DNA of 64,000 nt, taken from the NCBI GenBank assembly GCA_963784675.1, contig CAWASE010000016.1:62001-126000 (forward strand), read 5' to 3'. Below, one piece after another: positions 50,320 through 60,081 of the stretch. Below the pieces are notes generated by a model that was not told the DNA's origin, made no database searches, and saw nothing but the letters and a program-made list of their open reading frames with translations. Position 1 is the stretch's first letter. Each line of letters starts with the position of its first letter. A program made the translations under genes and the position numbers. This stretch comes from SCTD01 sp963784675 (lineage in GTDB: Bacteria > Actinomycetota > Actinomycetes > Mycobacteriales > SCTD01).

Positions 50320-50349
50320 GGGGCCGGGGCCGGGGCCGGGGGGCGGGGG
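50320..50349 (+). other. G-quadruplex-capable tract
   Basis: Runs of four or more G repeated five times with two-base C spacers, on the plus strand beside the inverted repeat. Fits the G3+N1-7 rule easily. Confidence 0.65.
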
Positions 50350-50359
50350 TGCGGGAGCG

Positions 50360-50513
50360 TCAGAGCCAGCGAGCCATCAGCAGGTCGTCGATGAGCTCGC
50401 CGTCGAGCCGGACCTCACCGACCAGGACCCCCTCCTGCGTGAAGCCGCAGCGGGCGTAGAGCCGTCGGGCCTCGGTGTTCGGCGCCAGCACCCGCAGCCT
50501 GACCTTCTGCGCG
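50360..50513 (-). pseudogene. GNAT acetyltransferase 3' remnant
   Basis: Reads GAQKVRLRVLAPNTEARRLY, ARCGFTQEGVLVGEVRLDGE and LIDDLLMARWL, the C-terminal half of a RimJ/RimL-type GNAT (NxxARxLYxxxGF). No N-terminal half is present; upstream is the DUF6104 gene. A degraded fragment, or a fused part shifted out of frame near 50520. Confidence 0.6.
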
Positions 50514-50537
50514 CCGCGACCGCGACGCGCAGGCCGC

Positions 50538-50714
50538 TCACTCGTCCTCGTCGTCCAGTCGCGCCAGCCACGTCGCGAGCCGTTCGACGGGCACCTCGAA
50601 GTCGGGGTTGGCGTCGACGAACTGGCGCATGCGCTCGGCGAGCCAGGCGAGCGACACGGTCTCCTCGCCGCGCCGCTCGGCCAGCTCCTCCAAGCCCCGG
50701 TCGGTGAAGTACAC
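50538..50714 (-). CDS. DUF6104-type small protein downstream of kgd
   Basis: 58 aa from GTG 50714, which lies 5 bp after the kgd stop. YFTDRGLEELAERRGEETVS, LAWLAERMRQFVDANPDFEV and VERLATWLARLDDEDE, an acidic helical protein found after kgd in many actinobacteria. Function unknown; likely co-translated with Kgd. Confidence 0.85.
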   Translation of the reverse strand: MYFTDRGLEELAERRGEETVSLAWLAERMRQFVDANPDFEVPVERLATWLARLDDEDE

Positions 50715-50719
50715 CGCCG

Positions 50720-53700
50720 TCAGACCTCCAGCGCGGCCTGCACCAGCGCTGCCTGCTCGGCCTCGTGCACCTTGCTCGAGCCGGCTGCGGGGGAGGCGCT
50801 GGACTTGCGCGAGATGCGGCGCAGCGACCGGCCCTCGGGCAGGTGCTCGGGCAGGCTCATGGCGATGTGCGTCCAGGCGCCCTGGTTGGCCGGCTCTTCC
50901 TGCAGCCAGACGATGTCCTGCGCGTTCGGGTAGCCGCTGACGGCCTCGGCGACCGCCTCACCGGGCAGCGGGTAGAGCTGCTCGACCCGCACCAGCGCCA
51001 CCGTGGACGACTCCTGCTTGCGACGCGCCGACAGCAGGTCGTAGAACACCTTGCCGGTGGTGAGCACGACGCGCTCGACCGTGGAGGCGTCCGGAGCATC
51101 GGGGTCAGGGAGCACCTCAGCGAAGCCCTTGTCGATGAAGTCCTCGACCGCGGACGCCGCCGCCCGCAGCCGCAGCATCGACTTGGGGGACATGACCACC
51201 AGCGGGCGCTTGTGGCTCACCAGAGCCTGCTTGCGCAGCAGGTGGAAGTAGTTTGCCGGCGTGGTGGGCGCGGCCACCGTCATGTTGTCCTCCGCGCACA
51301 GCTGCAGGAAGCGCTCGAGCCGGGCCGAGGAGTGGTCCGGGCCCTGACCCTCGTAACCGTGCGGCAGCAGCAGGGTGAGGCCGGAGCGCTGACCCCACTT
51401 GGCCTCACCGGCGGACATGAACTCGTCGACGATGGTCAGCGCGCCGTTGACGAAGTCGCCGAACTGCGCCTCCCACATGACGAGCGCGTCGGTGCGGACG
51501 ATCGAGTAGCCGTACTCGAAACCCATCGCGGCGAACTCGCTGAGCAGCGAGTCGTAGACGTAGAACGGCGCCTGGTCCTCCGACAGGTGGGTCAACGGGG
51601 TGTACTCGCTGCCGTTGGCCCGGTCGACGAGCACGGCGTGGCGGTGGCCGAAGGTGCCGCGCCGGGAGTCCTGACCGGCCAGGCGCACGGGGTGCCCTTG
51701 CAGCAGCAGCGAGCCGATCGCGAGCGTCTCGCCCAGGGCCCAGTCGATGGTGGCGTCGTCGATCATCTTGGCGCGCTTCTGCAGCTGCGGCAGCAGCCGC
51801 GGGTGCGCGGTGAACGTCTCGGGCAGGCTGACCTGGCTGTCGACGATGGTCTTGATGACCTCCATCGAGATGGCCGTGTGCAGGTCCTCGGCCGGCGGCG
51901 TCTGCATCTGCGGCTCGGCCGAGGGCAGCGTCCCGGCGTCGCGGGTGCCCTGGAAGACCTTCTCCAGCTGCTCCTGGTAGTTGCGCATGGCCTGCTCGGC
52001 CTCGGCCAGCGTGATGTCGCCGCGGCCGATGAGGTTCTCGGTGTAGATCTTGCGCACCGAGCGCTTCGCGTCGATCGTGTCGTACATCATCGGCTGGGTG
52101 AAGGACGGCTCGTCGACCTCGCTGTGCCCGCGGCGGCGGTAGCAGACCATGTCGATGACGACGTCCTTCTTGAACTCCTGGCGGTAGTCGAAAGCCAGCT
52201 TCGCGACGCGCACGCACGCCTCGGGGTCGTCGCCGTTCACATGGAAGATCGGCGCCTGGACCATGCGGGCGACGTCGGTGGCGTAGACCGAGCTGCGAGC
52301 CGACATCGGACCCGTGGTGAAGCCGACCTGGTTGTTGATGACGACGTGGATCGTGCCGCCGGTGCGATATCCGCGCAGCTGACCCATCTGCAGGGTCTCG
52401 GCGACGACGCCCTGGCCGGCGAACGCGGCGTCGCCGTGCAGCAGGACGGGCAGGATCGTGAAGCCTTCCTCGCCCTTGTTGATGATGTCCTGCTTGGCGC
52501 GGACGACCCCCTCCAGCACGGGGTTGACGGCCTCCAGGTGGCTCGGGTTGGCCTGCAGGCTCACCTGCACCGATCCGCCCGGTCCGGTGAACGTGCCTTC
52601 GGCGCCCAGGTGGTACTTCACGTCCCCGGAGCCGTGCGCGGTCCGTGGGTCGATGTTGCCCTCGAACTCACGGAAGATCTGCGCGTAGCTCTTGCCGACG
52701 ATGTTCGCGAGCACGTTGAGGCGACCGCGGTGCGGCATCGCGATGGCGACCTCGTCCAGGCCCTCCTGCGCCGCGCGGTTCAGGACACCGTCCAGCAGCG
52801 GGATGACGGACTCGCCACCCTCGAGCGAGAAGCGCTTCTGGCCGACGTACTTGGTCTGCAGGAAGCTCTCGAACGCCTCGCCGGCATTGAGCCGCTCGAG
52901 CACGTGCAGCTGCTCGGCCCGGTCCGGCGCCTGCGACTTCTTCTCGACGCGCTCCTGGATCCAGCGCCGCTCGGCGGGGTCCTGGATGTGCATGTACTCG
53001 ATGCCGACGGTGCGGCAGTAGGAGTCGCGCAGCACGCCGAGCACGTCGCGCAGCTTCATCACGCGCTTGCCGGCGAATCCGCCGACGGGGTACTGGCGGT
53101 CCAGGTCCCACAGCGACAGGCCGTGGTTGACGACGTCGAGATCAGGGTGGCTGCGCACCTTGAACTCGAGCGGGTCGGTGTCGGCCATCAGATGGCCGCG
53201 CACGCGGTAGGCGTGGATGAGCTCGTTGACGCGGGTGGCCTTGTCCAGGTCGCCCTCGTGGCTGGCCTGCTGATCCGGTACCCAGCGCACCGGCACGTAC
53301 GGGATGCGCAGGCTGGCGAAGACCTCGTCGTAGAAGCCGTCCTCGCCCAGCAGCAGCTGGTGCATGCGGCGCAGGAACTCACCCGACTGCGCGCCCTGGA
53401 TGATGCGGTGGTCGTAGGTGCTGGTCAGCGTGATCGTCTTGCTGATGCCCAGCCGGGCCAGCGTGTCCTCCGACGCGCCCTGGAAGGCCGCGGGGTACTC
53501 CATCGCCCCGACGCCGATGATCGCGCCTGCGCCCTGCATCAGCCGCGGCACGGAGTGGACGGTGCCGATCCCGCCGGGGTTGGTGAGGCTGATGGTGGTG
53601 CCCTGGAAGTCCTCGGGGGTGAGCTTTCCCCCCCGTGCGCGCCGCACGATGTCCTCGTACGCAGCCCAGAACTGGCCGAAGTCCATGCGGTCGGCGCCGC

Positions 53701-54395
53701 GGATCGCGGCGACCACCAGCGAGCGGCTGCCGTTGGCGTTCTGCAGGTCGATGGCCAGGCCCAAACCGGTCTGGCCCGGGTCGACGGAGGCGGGCTTGCC
53801 CTTCTCGTCCGTGGTGAAGGCGAGGTTCATCACCGGGACGTCGGCGACCGCACGGACGAGCGCGTACCCGATCAGGTGGGTGAAGGAGACCTTGCCGCCG
53901 CGAGAGCGCCGCAGGTGGCTGTTGATGACGATGCGGTTGTCGGCCAGCAGCTTGGCCGGCACGGCCCGCACGCTCGTGGCGGTCGGGACCGTCAGCGAAC
54001 CTTCCATGTTGGTGACCACGCGGGCGGCCGCTCCGCGCAGCGTCGTGGTCGTCTCCTGGACCTCTTCCGCGGCGGGCTCAGCCGGCTTCGCCGCCGCGGC
54101 GGGTGCCGGCACGGCAGGGGCGGCCTTCGCGGGTGCGGACTTGTTGGGCGCGGCCTTGGCGGGCGCTGGTCTCGCGGGCGCCGGTGCGAGGAGCCGGCGC
54201 CGGGGCTGCGGGCGCGGCACGCTCCGCGGCGGCCGGGCCGGTAGCGCCGGAGCTGTCGGGCGCGGCGTCGTCGGGCCGGTAGTCGCTCAAGAACTCCTGC
54301 CAGACCGGCGGCACGGTCGCCGGGTCCTTGAGGAACTGCTGGTGCATCTCGTAGACGAGCCATTCGTTGGCCCCGAAGTCCGGCTGCGTGGACAC
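50720..54395 (-). CDS. kgd: Multifunctional 2-oxoglutarate metabolism enzyme Kgd, frame interrupted
   Basis: About 1225 codons as in mycobacterial Kgd. Start GTG 54395: STQPDFGANEWLVYEMHQQF, then an Ala/Pro linker, the E2-like acyltransferase domain (TSTYDHRIIQGAQSGEFLRR) and the E1 thiamine domain (HRGRLNVLANIVGKSYAQIF, HGDAAFAGQGVVAETLQMGQ, VINNQVGFTTG and so on). It catalyses 2-oxoglutarate decarboxylase, HOA synthase and ODH component reactions. The first 70 residues are in a different frame from the rest; the switch lies in the Ala/Pro linker near 54190 and fits one extra base. As Kgd is a central TCA enzyme, a sequence error is the best explanation. DUF6104 follows directly. Confidence 0.9.
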
Positions 54396-54510
54396 GCTGC
54401 GGTTCGCCTCTTCCGTCGCTTGATTCTGCTGTGTTTCCCGGCGGCCGAGGTTACTCCGAAGCGTCCCAGAGGCCGCGCCCGGCGCTCCGGTGTCGCCCTG
54501 GCGGGACGCG

Positions 54511-54681
54511 CTAGTTCGACTCCTCCAGGCGGCTGATGCCGGAGATCGTCGCCCTGGTCTCCCGGTCGGCCTCGTCGACCGCCGGGCCCGGTCCGACCGC
54601 GTCGTCGGGCGCGCCGTGGATGGTGTCGGGGGTGGTGTCGTCGGTAGGGGTGGTGGGCGGAGCGGGCTCAGCAGGTGTCAT
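54511..54681 (-). CDS. Small acidic protein of unknown function
   Basis: 56 aa from ATG 54681: TPAEPAPPTTPTDDTTPDTI, HGAPDDAVGPGPAVDEADRE and TRATISGISRLEESN. Disordered acidic Pro/Thr N-terminus with a short helical end. No homologue recognised and no clear ribosome site, so it could be a chance frame; the biased composition and termination just before the kgd 5' region give mild support. Confidence 0.4.
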   Translation of the reverse strand: MTPAEPAPPTTPTDDTTPDTIHGAPDDAVGPGPAVDEADRETRATISGISRLEESN

Positions 54682-54754
54682 GCAGGTGGAGTGCCCGGCG
54701 GGACCGGGGCTCACTCCGGTGGCGGCGCACGCAGGCGCGGGCCACGCTGGGGTG

Positions 54755-55522
54755 GTGAGCCACCCCGTCGCCCGAGCCCTCGTCGGGCCGGCTGCCGCCG
54801 AGGCCGGTTGGACGCTCGAGGGCCGGACGGCGCTGGTGACCGGCGGCAGCCGGGGCATCGGTCGGGCCGTCGCGCAGGGACTGGGTCGGGCCGGCTGCAC
54901 CGTCGTGCTGCTGGCCCGCGACCCGGACCGGCTCGCCGGCACCTGTCGCGAGCTGGTCGAGGACGGGCTGGACGTCACCGGGATCGCCGTCGATCTCACC
55001 GATGCCGCTGCCGTCCGCGCGCTGCCGGAACGGCTCGGACCGCTCGGCTCCCCGGACGTGCTGGTGCACGCGGCGGCGGTGATGAGCGACCGGACGTCCA
55101 AGACGCTCCGAACCTCCGACGCCCACTGGCGCGAGGTGATGTCGGTGAACCTGGACGCCACCTTCACCGTCCTGTCGACGTTCGCGCCGGGCCTGGCGCA
55201 GCGGCGCGCCGGCCGCGTCGTGGTGCTGTCGGCGTGCCTGGGTCGCATGTCGGGTCCGGGCACCGCCGGTGGGCTCGCGCCCTACCGGGTCTCCAAGGCG
55301 GCAGTGAACGCGCTGGTGAAGAACTTGGCGGCCGAGCTCGGGGACGGTCGGCGCGGCGTGCTCGTCGATGCCGTCTGCCCCGGCCACTGCCGCACCGACA
55401 TGGGCGGCGACCAGGCCCCGCGCAGCGCCGAGCAGGGCGCCGACACAGTGCTCTGGCTGGTGGGGCGCGCCGACGGGCCCACCGGGCTGCTGTGGGAGGA
55501 CCGGACGGCGCTGCCCTGGTGA
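54755..55522 (+). CDS. Short-chain dehydrogenase/reductase
   Basis: 255 aa; GTG 54755 or the overlapping GTG 54752. RTALVTGGSRGIGRAVAQGL (cofactor loop), HAAAVMSD, VLSACLGRMSG with the Ser and YRVSKAAVNALVKNLAAEL (Y-x3-K) are intact, then CPGHCRTDMGGDQAPRSAEQ. A classical SDR, resembling 3-oxoacyl-ACP reductases and carbonyl reductases. GTG-start lipoprotein hydrolase follows, overlapping by 4 bp. Confidence 0.85.
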   Translation: MSHPVARALVGPAAAEAGWTLEGRTALVTGGSRGIGRAVAQGLGRAGCTVVLLARDPDRLAGTCRELVEDGLDVTGIAVDLTDAAAVRALPERLGPLGSPDVLVHAAAVMSDRTSKTLRTSDAHWREVMSVNLDATFTVLSTFAPGLAQRRAGRVVVLSACLGRMSGPGTAGGLAPYRVSKAAVNALVKNLAAELGDGRRGVLVDAVCPGHCRTDMGGDQAPRSAEQGADTVLWLVGRADGPTGLLWEDRTALPW

Positions 55523-57159
55523 CGCAGACTGTCGACATGCCAGCCCTGCCGTCCAGGACGTCCGTGCGCCGGCCGCGCCGGGCGGTCCTCGCGCTCGCGA
55601 CCGCCGCGGTGCTGGCGCTCACCGCCTGCTCCGGCGGCGACCCGACGCTCGTCGCGGAGGCCGGTCCGTCGCCGAGCACGACCACGTCTGTGGCTGCGTC
55701 GGCTCCCGCTGAGCCGTCAGCGTCGTCGGCGAGCCCCTCGGCACCGACCTCGACGGCCTCCCGCGCCGCAGGTTCGACGGCCGTCACGACCCCCACGCTG
55801 CGCTGGAGCGCCTGCGGCAACGGCTTCCAGTGCGCCACGCTGCCGGTGCCGCTCGTGGTCGACGACCCGTCCAGGGGCACCGTCGACCTCGCGCTGACGC
55901 GCCGCGTCGCGGGCTCCCCGTCCCGCCGGATCGGCTCGCTGCTCATCAACCCCGGCGGCCCCGGCGCCAGCGCCGTCGGCTACCTGCAGGCCGCCTACAC
56001 GGCCATCCCGGCCGACGTGCGGGCCCGCTTCGACCTCGTGGCCTTCGACCCCCGCGGCGTCGGCCGGTCCCGGCCGGTGCGGTGCGGCACGACCGCCGAG
56101 CTCGACCGCTACTTCGCGCTGGACCCCACCCCCGACGACGACGCCGAGCTCAAGGCGCTCGAGGACGGCAACCAGAGTCTGGTCGCCGGGTGCCTGCGCC
56201 GGTCGAGCGCGCAGCTGCCGTTCGTGGCCACCGTCGACACCGCCCGCGACATGGACGCCGTGCGGGCAGCCGTCGGCGACGACAAGCTCAGCTACCTCGG
56301 CTACTCCTACGGGACGACGCTGGGTGCCGCCTACCTGGACGCGTACCCGACCAGGGTGCGGGCGATGGTCCTGGACGGTGGCATCGACCCGACACTGAGC
56401 TGGGACCAGTTCCTGCAGGGACAGTCGAGCGGTTTCGACCGCGCCTTCGAGGCCTTCATGAAGAACTGCGAGCAGACCGGCTGCGCGTACCGCAAGGCCG
56501 TGCAGGGCGATCTGCTGCAGGCCTACGACCGCCTCGCCGCGCAGGTCGAGCGCACCCCGCTGCCCACCGGTCAGGCCCGCGACCTGGGCCCGGGGGAGTT
56601 CCAGCTGGGCGTCGGCGCAGGTCTTTACAGCAAGAGCTCGGGGTGGCCCCGCATCGCCGAGGCGCTCGCCGCCGCGGAGAAGGGCGACGGTGCGCCGCTG
56701 CTGGCGCTCAACGACAGCTATCTGGACCGCACCAGCAAGGGCTACGAGAACGTCACCGAGGCCAACCTCGCGGTCAACTGCATCGATCGCCCGTGGCCGC
56801 GCGAGACGGCTCCGTACCTGGCCCTGCGCGACAAGGTCAGCAAGGACTCGCCCCGCTTCGGGCCGGCGATCGCGCTGTCGGGCCTGGCGTGCGCCGACTG
56901 GCCCGTCGAGGCCGTCTCGCGACCGCACGAGGTCAGCGCGGCGGGCGCGCCGCCGGTCGTGGTCATCGGTACGACGGGCGACCCCGCGACCCCCTTCGCC
57001 TGGTCGGTGGCGCTCGCCGACCAGCTCCGCTCGGGGATCCTGCTCACGCACCGCGGCGACGGCCACACGGTCTATCGGGTGGGCGCCCCCGGCTGCATCC
57101 TGAACCCGGTCAGCAGCTACCTGCTGACCGCGAAGGCCCCGGCCGCCGCCACCTGCTGA
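55519..57159 (+). CDS. Secreted alpha/beta-hydrolase, tripeptidyl aminopeptidase-like lipoprotein
   Basis: 546 aa. Lipoprotein signal ending LTACSGG, a Ser/Thr/Ala linker of 50 residues, then WSACGNGFQCATLPVPLVVD, INPGGPGASAVGYLQAAY, FDPRGVGRSRPVRC, nucleophile GYSYGTTLGAAYLDAYP, acid near GTTGDPATPFAWSVALA and His in GDGHTVYRV; TAP-like C-terminal cap. These are the SlpD/SlpE/TAP secreted exopeptidases of actinobacteria. Removes N-terminal tripeptides or related groups outside the cell. GTGA-type overlap with the SDR. Confidence 0.85.
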   Translation: MTQTVDMPALPSRTSVRRPRRAVLALATAAVLALTACSGGDPTLVAEAGPSPSTTTSVAASAPAEPSASSASPSAPTSTASRAAGSTAVTTPTLRWSACGNGFQCATLPVPLVVDDPSRGTVDLALTRRVAGSPSRRIGSLLINPGGPGASAVGYLQAAYTAIPADVRARFDLVAFDPRGVGRSRPVRCGTTAELDRYFALDPTPDDDAELKALEDGNQSLVAGCLRRSSAQLPFVATVDTARDMDAVRAAVGDDKLSYLGYSYGTTLGAAYLDAYPTRVRAMVLDGGIDPTLSWDQFLQGQSSGFDRAFEAFMKNCEQTGCAYRKAVQGDLLQAYDRLAAQVERTPLPTGQARDLGPGEFQLGVGAGLYSKSSGWPRIAEALAAAEKGDGAPLLALNDSYLDRTSKGYENVTEANLAVNCIDRPWPRETAPYLALRDKVSKDSPRFGPAIALSGLACADWPVEAVSRPHEVSAAGAPPVVVIGTTGDPATPFAWSVALADQLRSGILLTHRGDGHTVYRVGAPGCILNPVSSYLLTAKAPAAATC

Positions 57160-57190
57160 GCCGCTGGCCCGAGCGTGCAAGGGTGTGGTG

Positions 57191-57982
57191 ATGACCCGGC
57201 CCAGCATGCGTCGCAAGATCGCCGTCGCGACCTGGCGGGCGCCCCGTGAAGGCCGTCTGCACGCACGGATGGCCGCGGACGCCACGCCCGTCCTGGAGTA
57301 CTGCCTTCGCAAGACGCAGGAGTCCGGAGTGGTCGTGACACCGGGCGTGGTGGTCGGGATGGCCTTCCACCGCGGCGTGCTCACCGTCCCTGCCTTCCAC
57401 AACCGGGTGGTGTTCGGACGGATCGTGCCCTTCCCGTCCTACGACGTCGCGTTCGCCGTCGACATCGGTGCGGGCGAAGACCTCGCGCCGACCAAGGTGC
57501 GTGACGTCGACGGCAAGACGGTGGTCGAGGTCGCGCGTGAGCTCGCCGCAGGCGCCGTCCGCCTGCGGGCCCGCGAGGATGCCGACTACGAGACGACCAG
57601 CGGTATCGCCCGCGTGGTGCCGTGGTGGGCGCTGCGGTCGATGCTGTCGGCGGCGTCCCTGCTCAACGGCGGCATCGGCGTGCGCGCGTTCGGCCAGCCG
57701 GCGCACCCGCTGGGCTCGATGTTCGTCACCAACATCGGTTCCTTCGGGCTGGACGAGGGTTACGTCGCGCCGGTGCCGCTGGCTCGGGTGCCGCTCTACG
57801 TCTGCGTCGGAGCGGTCAAGGACGCCCCGATGGCGATCGACGGCGAGGTGGTGGTGCGTCCCGAGCTGGTCATCACGGCGACCGCCGACCACCGGCTGGT
57901 CGATGGCGCGCACGCCGCCGCGCTCGCCCGCTTCGTGCGGACGGCCCTGGCCGAGCCGGACAGCCTGGACGTGCTCGCCTGA
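57191..57982 (+). CDS. Stand-alone E2-like acyltransferase
   Basis: 263 aa; ATG 57191 (GTGs at 57185 and 57188 are alternatives). MRRKIAVATWRAPREGRLHA, AFAVDIGAGEDLAPTKVRD, GSMFVTNIGSFGLDEGYVAP and ATADHRLVDGAHAAALARFV are the 2-oxoacid-dehydrogenase E2 catalytic fold with the DHRxxDG active site. There is no lipoyl domain, no peripheral-subunit-binding domain and no E1 or E3 nearby. It may acylate a small molecule or act as a scaffold; unknown. A hairpin directly follows the stop. Confidence 0.8.
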   Translation: MTRPSMRRKIAVATWRAPREGRLHARMAADATPVLEYCLRKTQESGVVVTPGVVVGMAFHRGVLTVPAFHNRVVFGRIVPFPSYDVAFAVDIGAGEDLAPTKVRDVDGKTVVEVARELAAGAVRLRAREDADYETTSGIARVVPWWALRSMLSAASLLNGGIGVRAFGQPAHPLGSMFVTNIGSFGLDEGYVAPVPLARVPLYVCVGAVKDAPMAIDGEVVVRPELVITATADHRLVDGAHAAALARFVRTALAEPDSLDVLA

Positions 57983-57996
57983 GCGGGTCCCCGCTC
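57981..57996 (+). terminator. Hairpin after E2-like gene
   Basis: GAGCGG (57981-57986) and CCGCTC (57991-57996) with a 4-nt loop, then GTTTCCC. It overlaps the stop codon. A second smaller stem (CCCTGG/CCAGGG, 58001-58018) follows. Confidence 0.55.
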
Positions 57997-58063
57997 GTTT
58001 CCCTGGAGTGACCCAGGGCACGTTCCGGACCGAACGACCCTGTCCCACGTCGAGGAGAGCACC

Positions 58064-59584
58064 GTGCCTGAGGTCCCTGCCACCACCACGAACGCCGGAG
58101 TACCGGTCGCGAGCGACGAGCACTCGCTCACCCAGGGGTCGGGCGGGGGGATCCTGCTGCACGACCACTATCTGCTGGAGAAGATGGCGCAGTTCAACCG
58201 TGAGCGCGTGCCCGAGCGGGTGGTCCACGCCAAGGGCGCAGGCGCGTTCGGTGAGCTGACGGTCACCGAGGACATCAGCGCCTACACCAAAGCCGACTTC
58301 CTGCAGCCGGGCAAGGTCACCCCGATGCTGGCGCGCTTCTCGACCGTGGCGGGCGAGCAGGGATCACCCGACACCTGGCGCGACCCCCGCGGCTTCTCGC
58401 TGAAGTTCTACACCGACGAGGGCAACTACGACCTGGTCGGCAACAACACGCCGGTCTTCTTCATCAAGGACCCGATGAAGTTCCAGGACTTCATCCGCAG
58501 CCAGAAGCGGATGCCCGACTCGGGGCTGCGCGACAACGACATGCAGTGGGACTTCTGGACGCTCTCGCCCGAGACGGCGCACCAGGTCACCTGGCTGATG
58601 GGTGATCGTGGCGTTCCCCGGACCTTCCGGCACATGAACGGCTACGGCTCGCACACCTACCAGCTTCTCAACGCCGCGGGTGAGCGCTGCTGGGTCAAGT
58701 TCCACTTCCGGACCGACCAGGGTGCGGAGTTCCTGGACCAGGACGAGGCCGACCGGCTGGCCGGCGCCTCCCCGGACCACCACCGGCAGGACCTGTTCGG
58801 CTCCATCAAGAACGGGGACTTCCCGACCTGGACGCTGTCGGTGCAGATCATGCCGGAGGCCGATGCGGCGGACTACCGGTTCAACCCCTTCGACCTGACG
58901 AAGATCTGGCCGCACGCCGACTACCCGCTGATCAAGGTCGGGACGATGGAGCTGAACCGCAACCCGGACAACTTCTTCGCCCAGATCGAGCAGAGCTCCT
59001 TCGAGCCCTCCAACCTGGTGCCCGGTATCGCCGTCAGCCCGGACAAGATGCTGCTCGGCCGCATGTTCAGCTACGCCGACGCCCACCGGTACCGCATCGG
59101 CACGAACTACGCGCAGCTGCCGGTGAACGCGCCGAAGGCGGCCGTGCACAGCTACTCCAAGGACGGCGCCATGCGTCTGGCGTTCAACAGCGCGGACACG
59201 CCGGTCTACGCGCCGAACAGCTACGGCGGACCGGCGGCCGACACCGCCCGCTACGACGACGGCGCCGGCTGGGACGCCGGCGGCCCGATGGTGCACGCCG
59301 CCTATGACCTGCACGCGGAGGACGACGACTGGGGTCAGGCCGGCACCCTCGTGCGCGAGGTGATGGACGATGCCGCCCGCGAGCGGCTGGTGCAGAACGT
59401 GTCTGGTCACCTGCTGAACGGGGTCACGGAGCCGGTGCTGGCCCGCGCGTTCGCGTACTGGAGCCACGTCGATGCCGAGATCGGCAGGCGCATCGAGGCG
59501 GCGGTGCGGTCGCAGCAGGACGACAAGGCCCCGTCGACGGCCCCGAGCCCGACCACGCCGGGCGACGAGGCCGAGAAGGTCTGA
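58064..59584 (+). CDS. katA: Monofunctional haem catalase, clade 3
   Basis: 506 aa; GAGGAG before GTG 58064. Catalytic His in RVVHAKGAGAFGELTV, Asn in YDLVGNNTPVFFIKDP, proximal Tyr in GRMFSYADAHRYRIG and NADPH-region features; typical small-subunit (about 500 aa) catalase. Two hairpins lie upstream. It would complement SodN in removing peroxide. Confidence 0.95.
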   Translation: MPEVPATTTNAGVPVASDEHSLTQGSGGGILLHDHYLLEKMAQFNRERVPERVVHAKGAGAFGELTVTEDISAYTKADFLQPGKVTPMLARFSTVAGEQGSPDTWRDPRGFSLKFYTDEGNYDLVGNNTPVFFIKDPMKFQDFIRSQKRMPDSGLRDNDMQWDFWTLSPETAHQVTWLMGDRGVPRTFRHMNGYGSHTYQLLNAAGERCWVKFHFRTDQGAEFLDQDEADRLAGASPDHHRQDLFGSIKNGDFPTWTLSVQIMPEADAADYRFNPFDLTKIWPHADYPLIKVGTMELNRNPDNFFAQIEQSSFEPSNLVPGIAVSPDKMLLGRMFSYADAHRYRIGTNYAQLPVNAPKAAVHSYSKDGAMRLAFNSADTPVYAPNSYGGPAADTARYDDGAGWDAGGPMVHAAYDLHAEDDDWGQAGTLVREVMDDAARERLVQNVSGHLLNGVTEPVLARAFAYWSHVDAEIGRRIEAAVRSQQDDKAPSTAPSPTTPGDEAEKV

Positions 59585-59598
59585 CCGCTCGGCTGCCG

Positions 59599-59898
59599 TC
59601 AGACGCGGTCGCGACGGCGACGCGCGTCCTGCAACGAGTGCACCGACGCCGCCACCGGTTCCAGGTCGACGCGCTGGTTCAGGGTTCGCTGCGGGACGAC
59701 CGGGGCGTGCTCCCGGATGGTGGCGAAGGCGTCCGCCTCGGCCGCGAGCAGGTCGCTGAGGGCATCGAGGTGCGCGAAGACCAGGTCGCCGGCGGCGGGC
59801 CCGTGCGCCGTCAGCTCGCGCACGGCGTCGTCGACGGCCCGGCGCCGGTCGATCCAGACCGCGAGGCGCCGCAGCTCCTGCTTGGCTGCGTCGTCCAT
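59599..59898 (-). CDS. Small helical protein of unknown function
   Basis: 99 aa from ATG 59898. KQELRRLAVWIDRRRAVDDA, VFAHLDALSDLLAAEADAFA and SVHSLQDARRRRDRV, three amphipathic helices and a basic tail. No family recognised. It converges with the catalase gene (15 bp apart). Confidence 0.6.
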   Translation of the reverse strand: MDDAAKQELRRLAVWIDRRRAVDDAVRELTAHGPAAGDLVFAHLDALSDLLAAEADAFATIREHAPVVPQRTLNQRVDLEPVAASVHSLQDARRRRDRV

Positions 59899-60081
59899 GC
59901 AGGGACTGTGCCCCCTCAGGCCGCGCTCCCGCAGCCGAATGCCGGAGGCAGCCGGGCGAAGAGGGGACAAAGCGGGAATCTCACACAACGTAGTTAGTTC
60001 ATGACTGACCGGAAGCATGAGGGGTAGGGCCCGTTGTGACCAGTGACATCACGCAGACGTGGTCAAGGCGGACGGGGGACG

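Noticed and set aside
50765..54244. 1159-aa plus-strand open frame
   Set aside because: Antisense to kgd; no family motifs and biased composition.
59985..60060. Possible SigF-type promoter (GTTC...GGGTA) before the EAL gene
   Set aside because: Spacing between the half-elements is about 21, not the expected 15-16.
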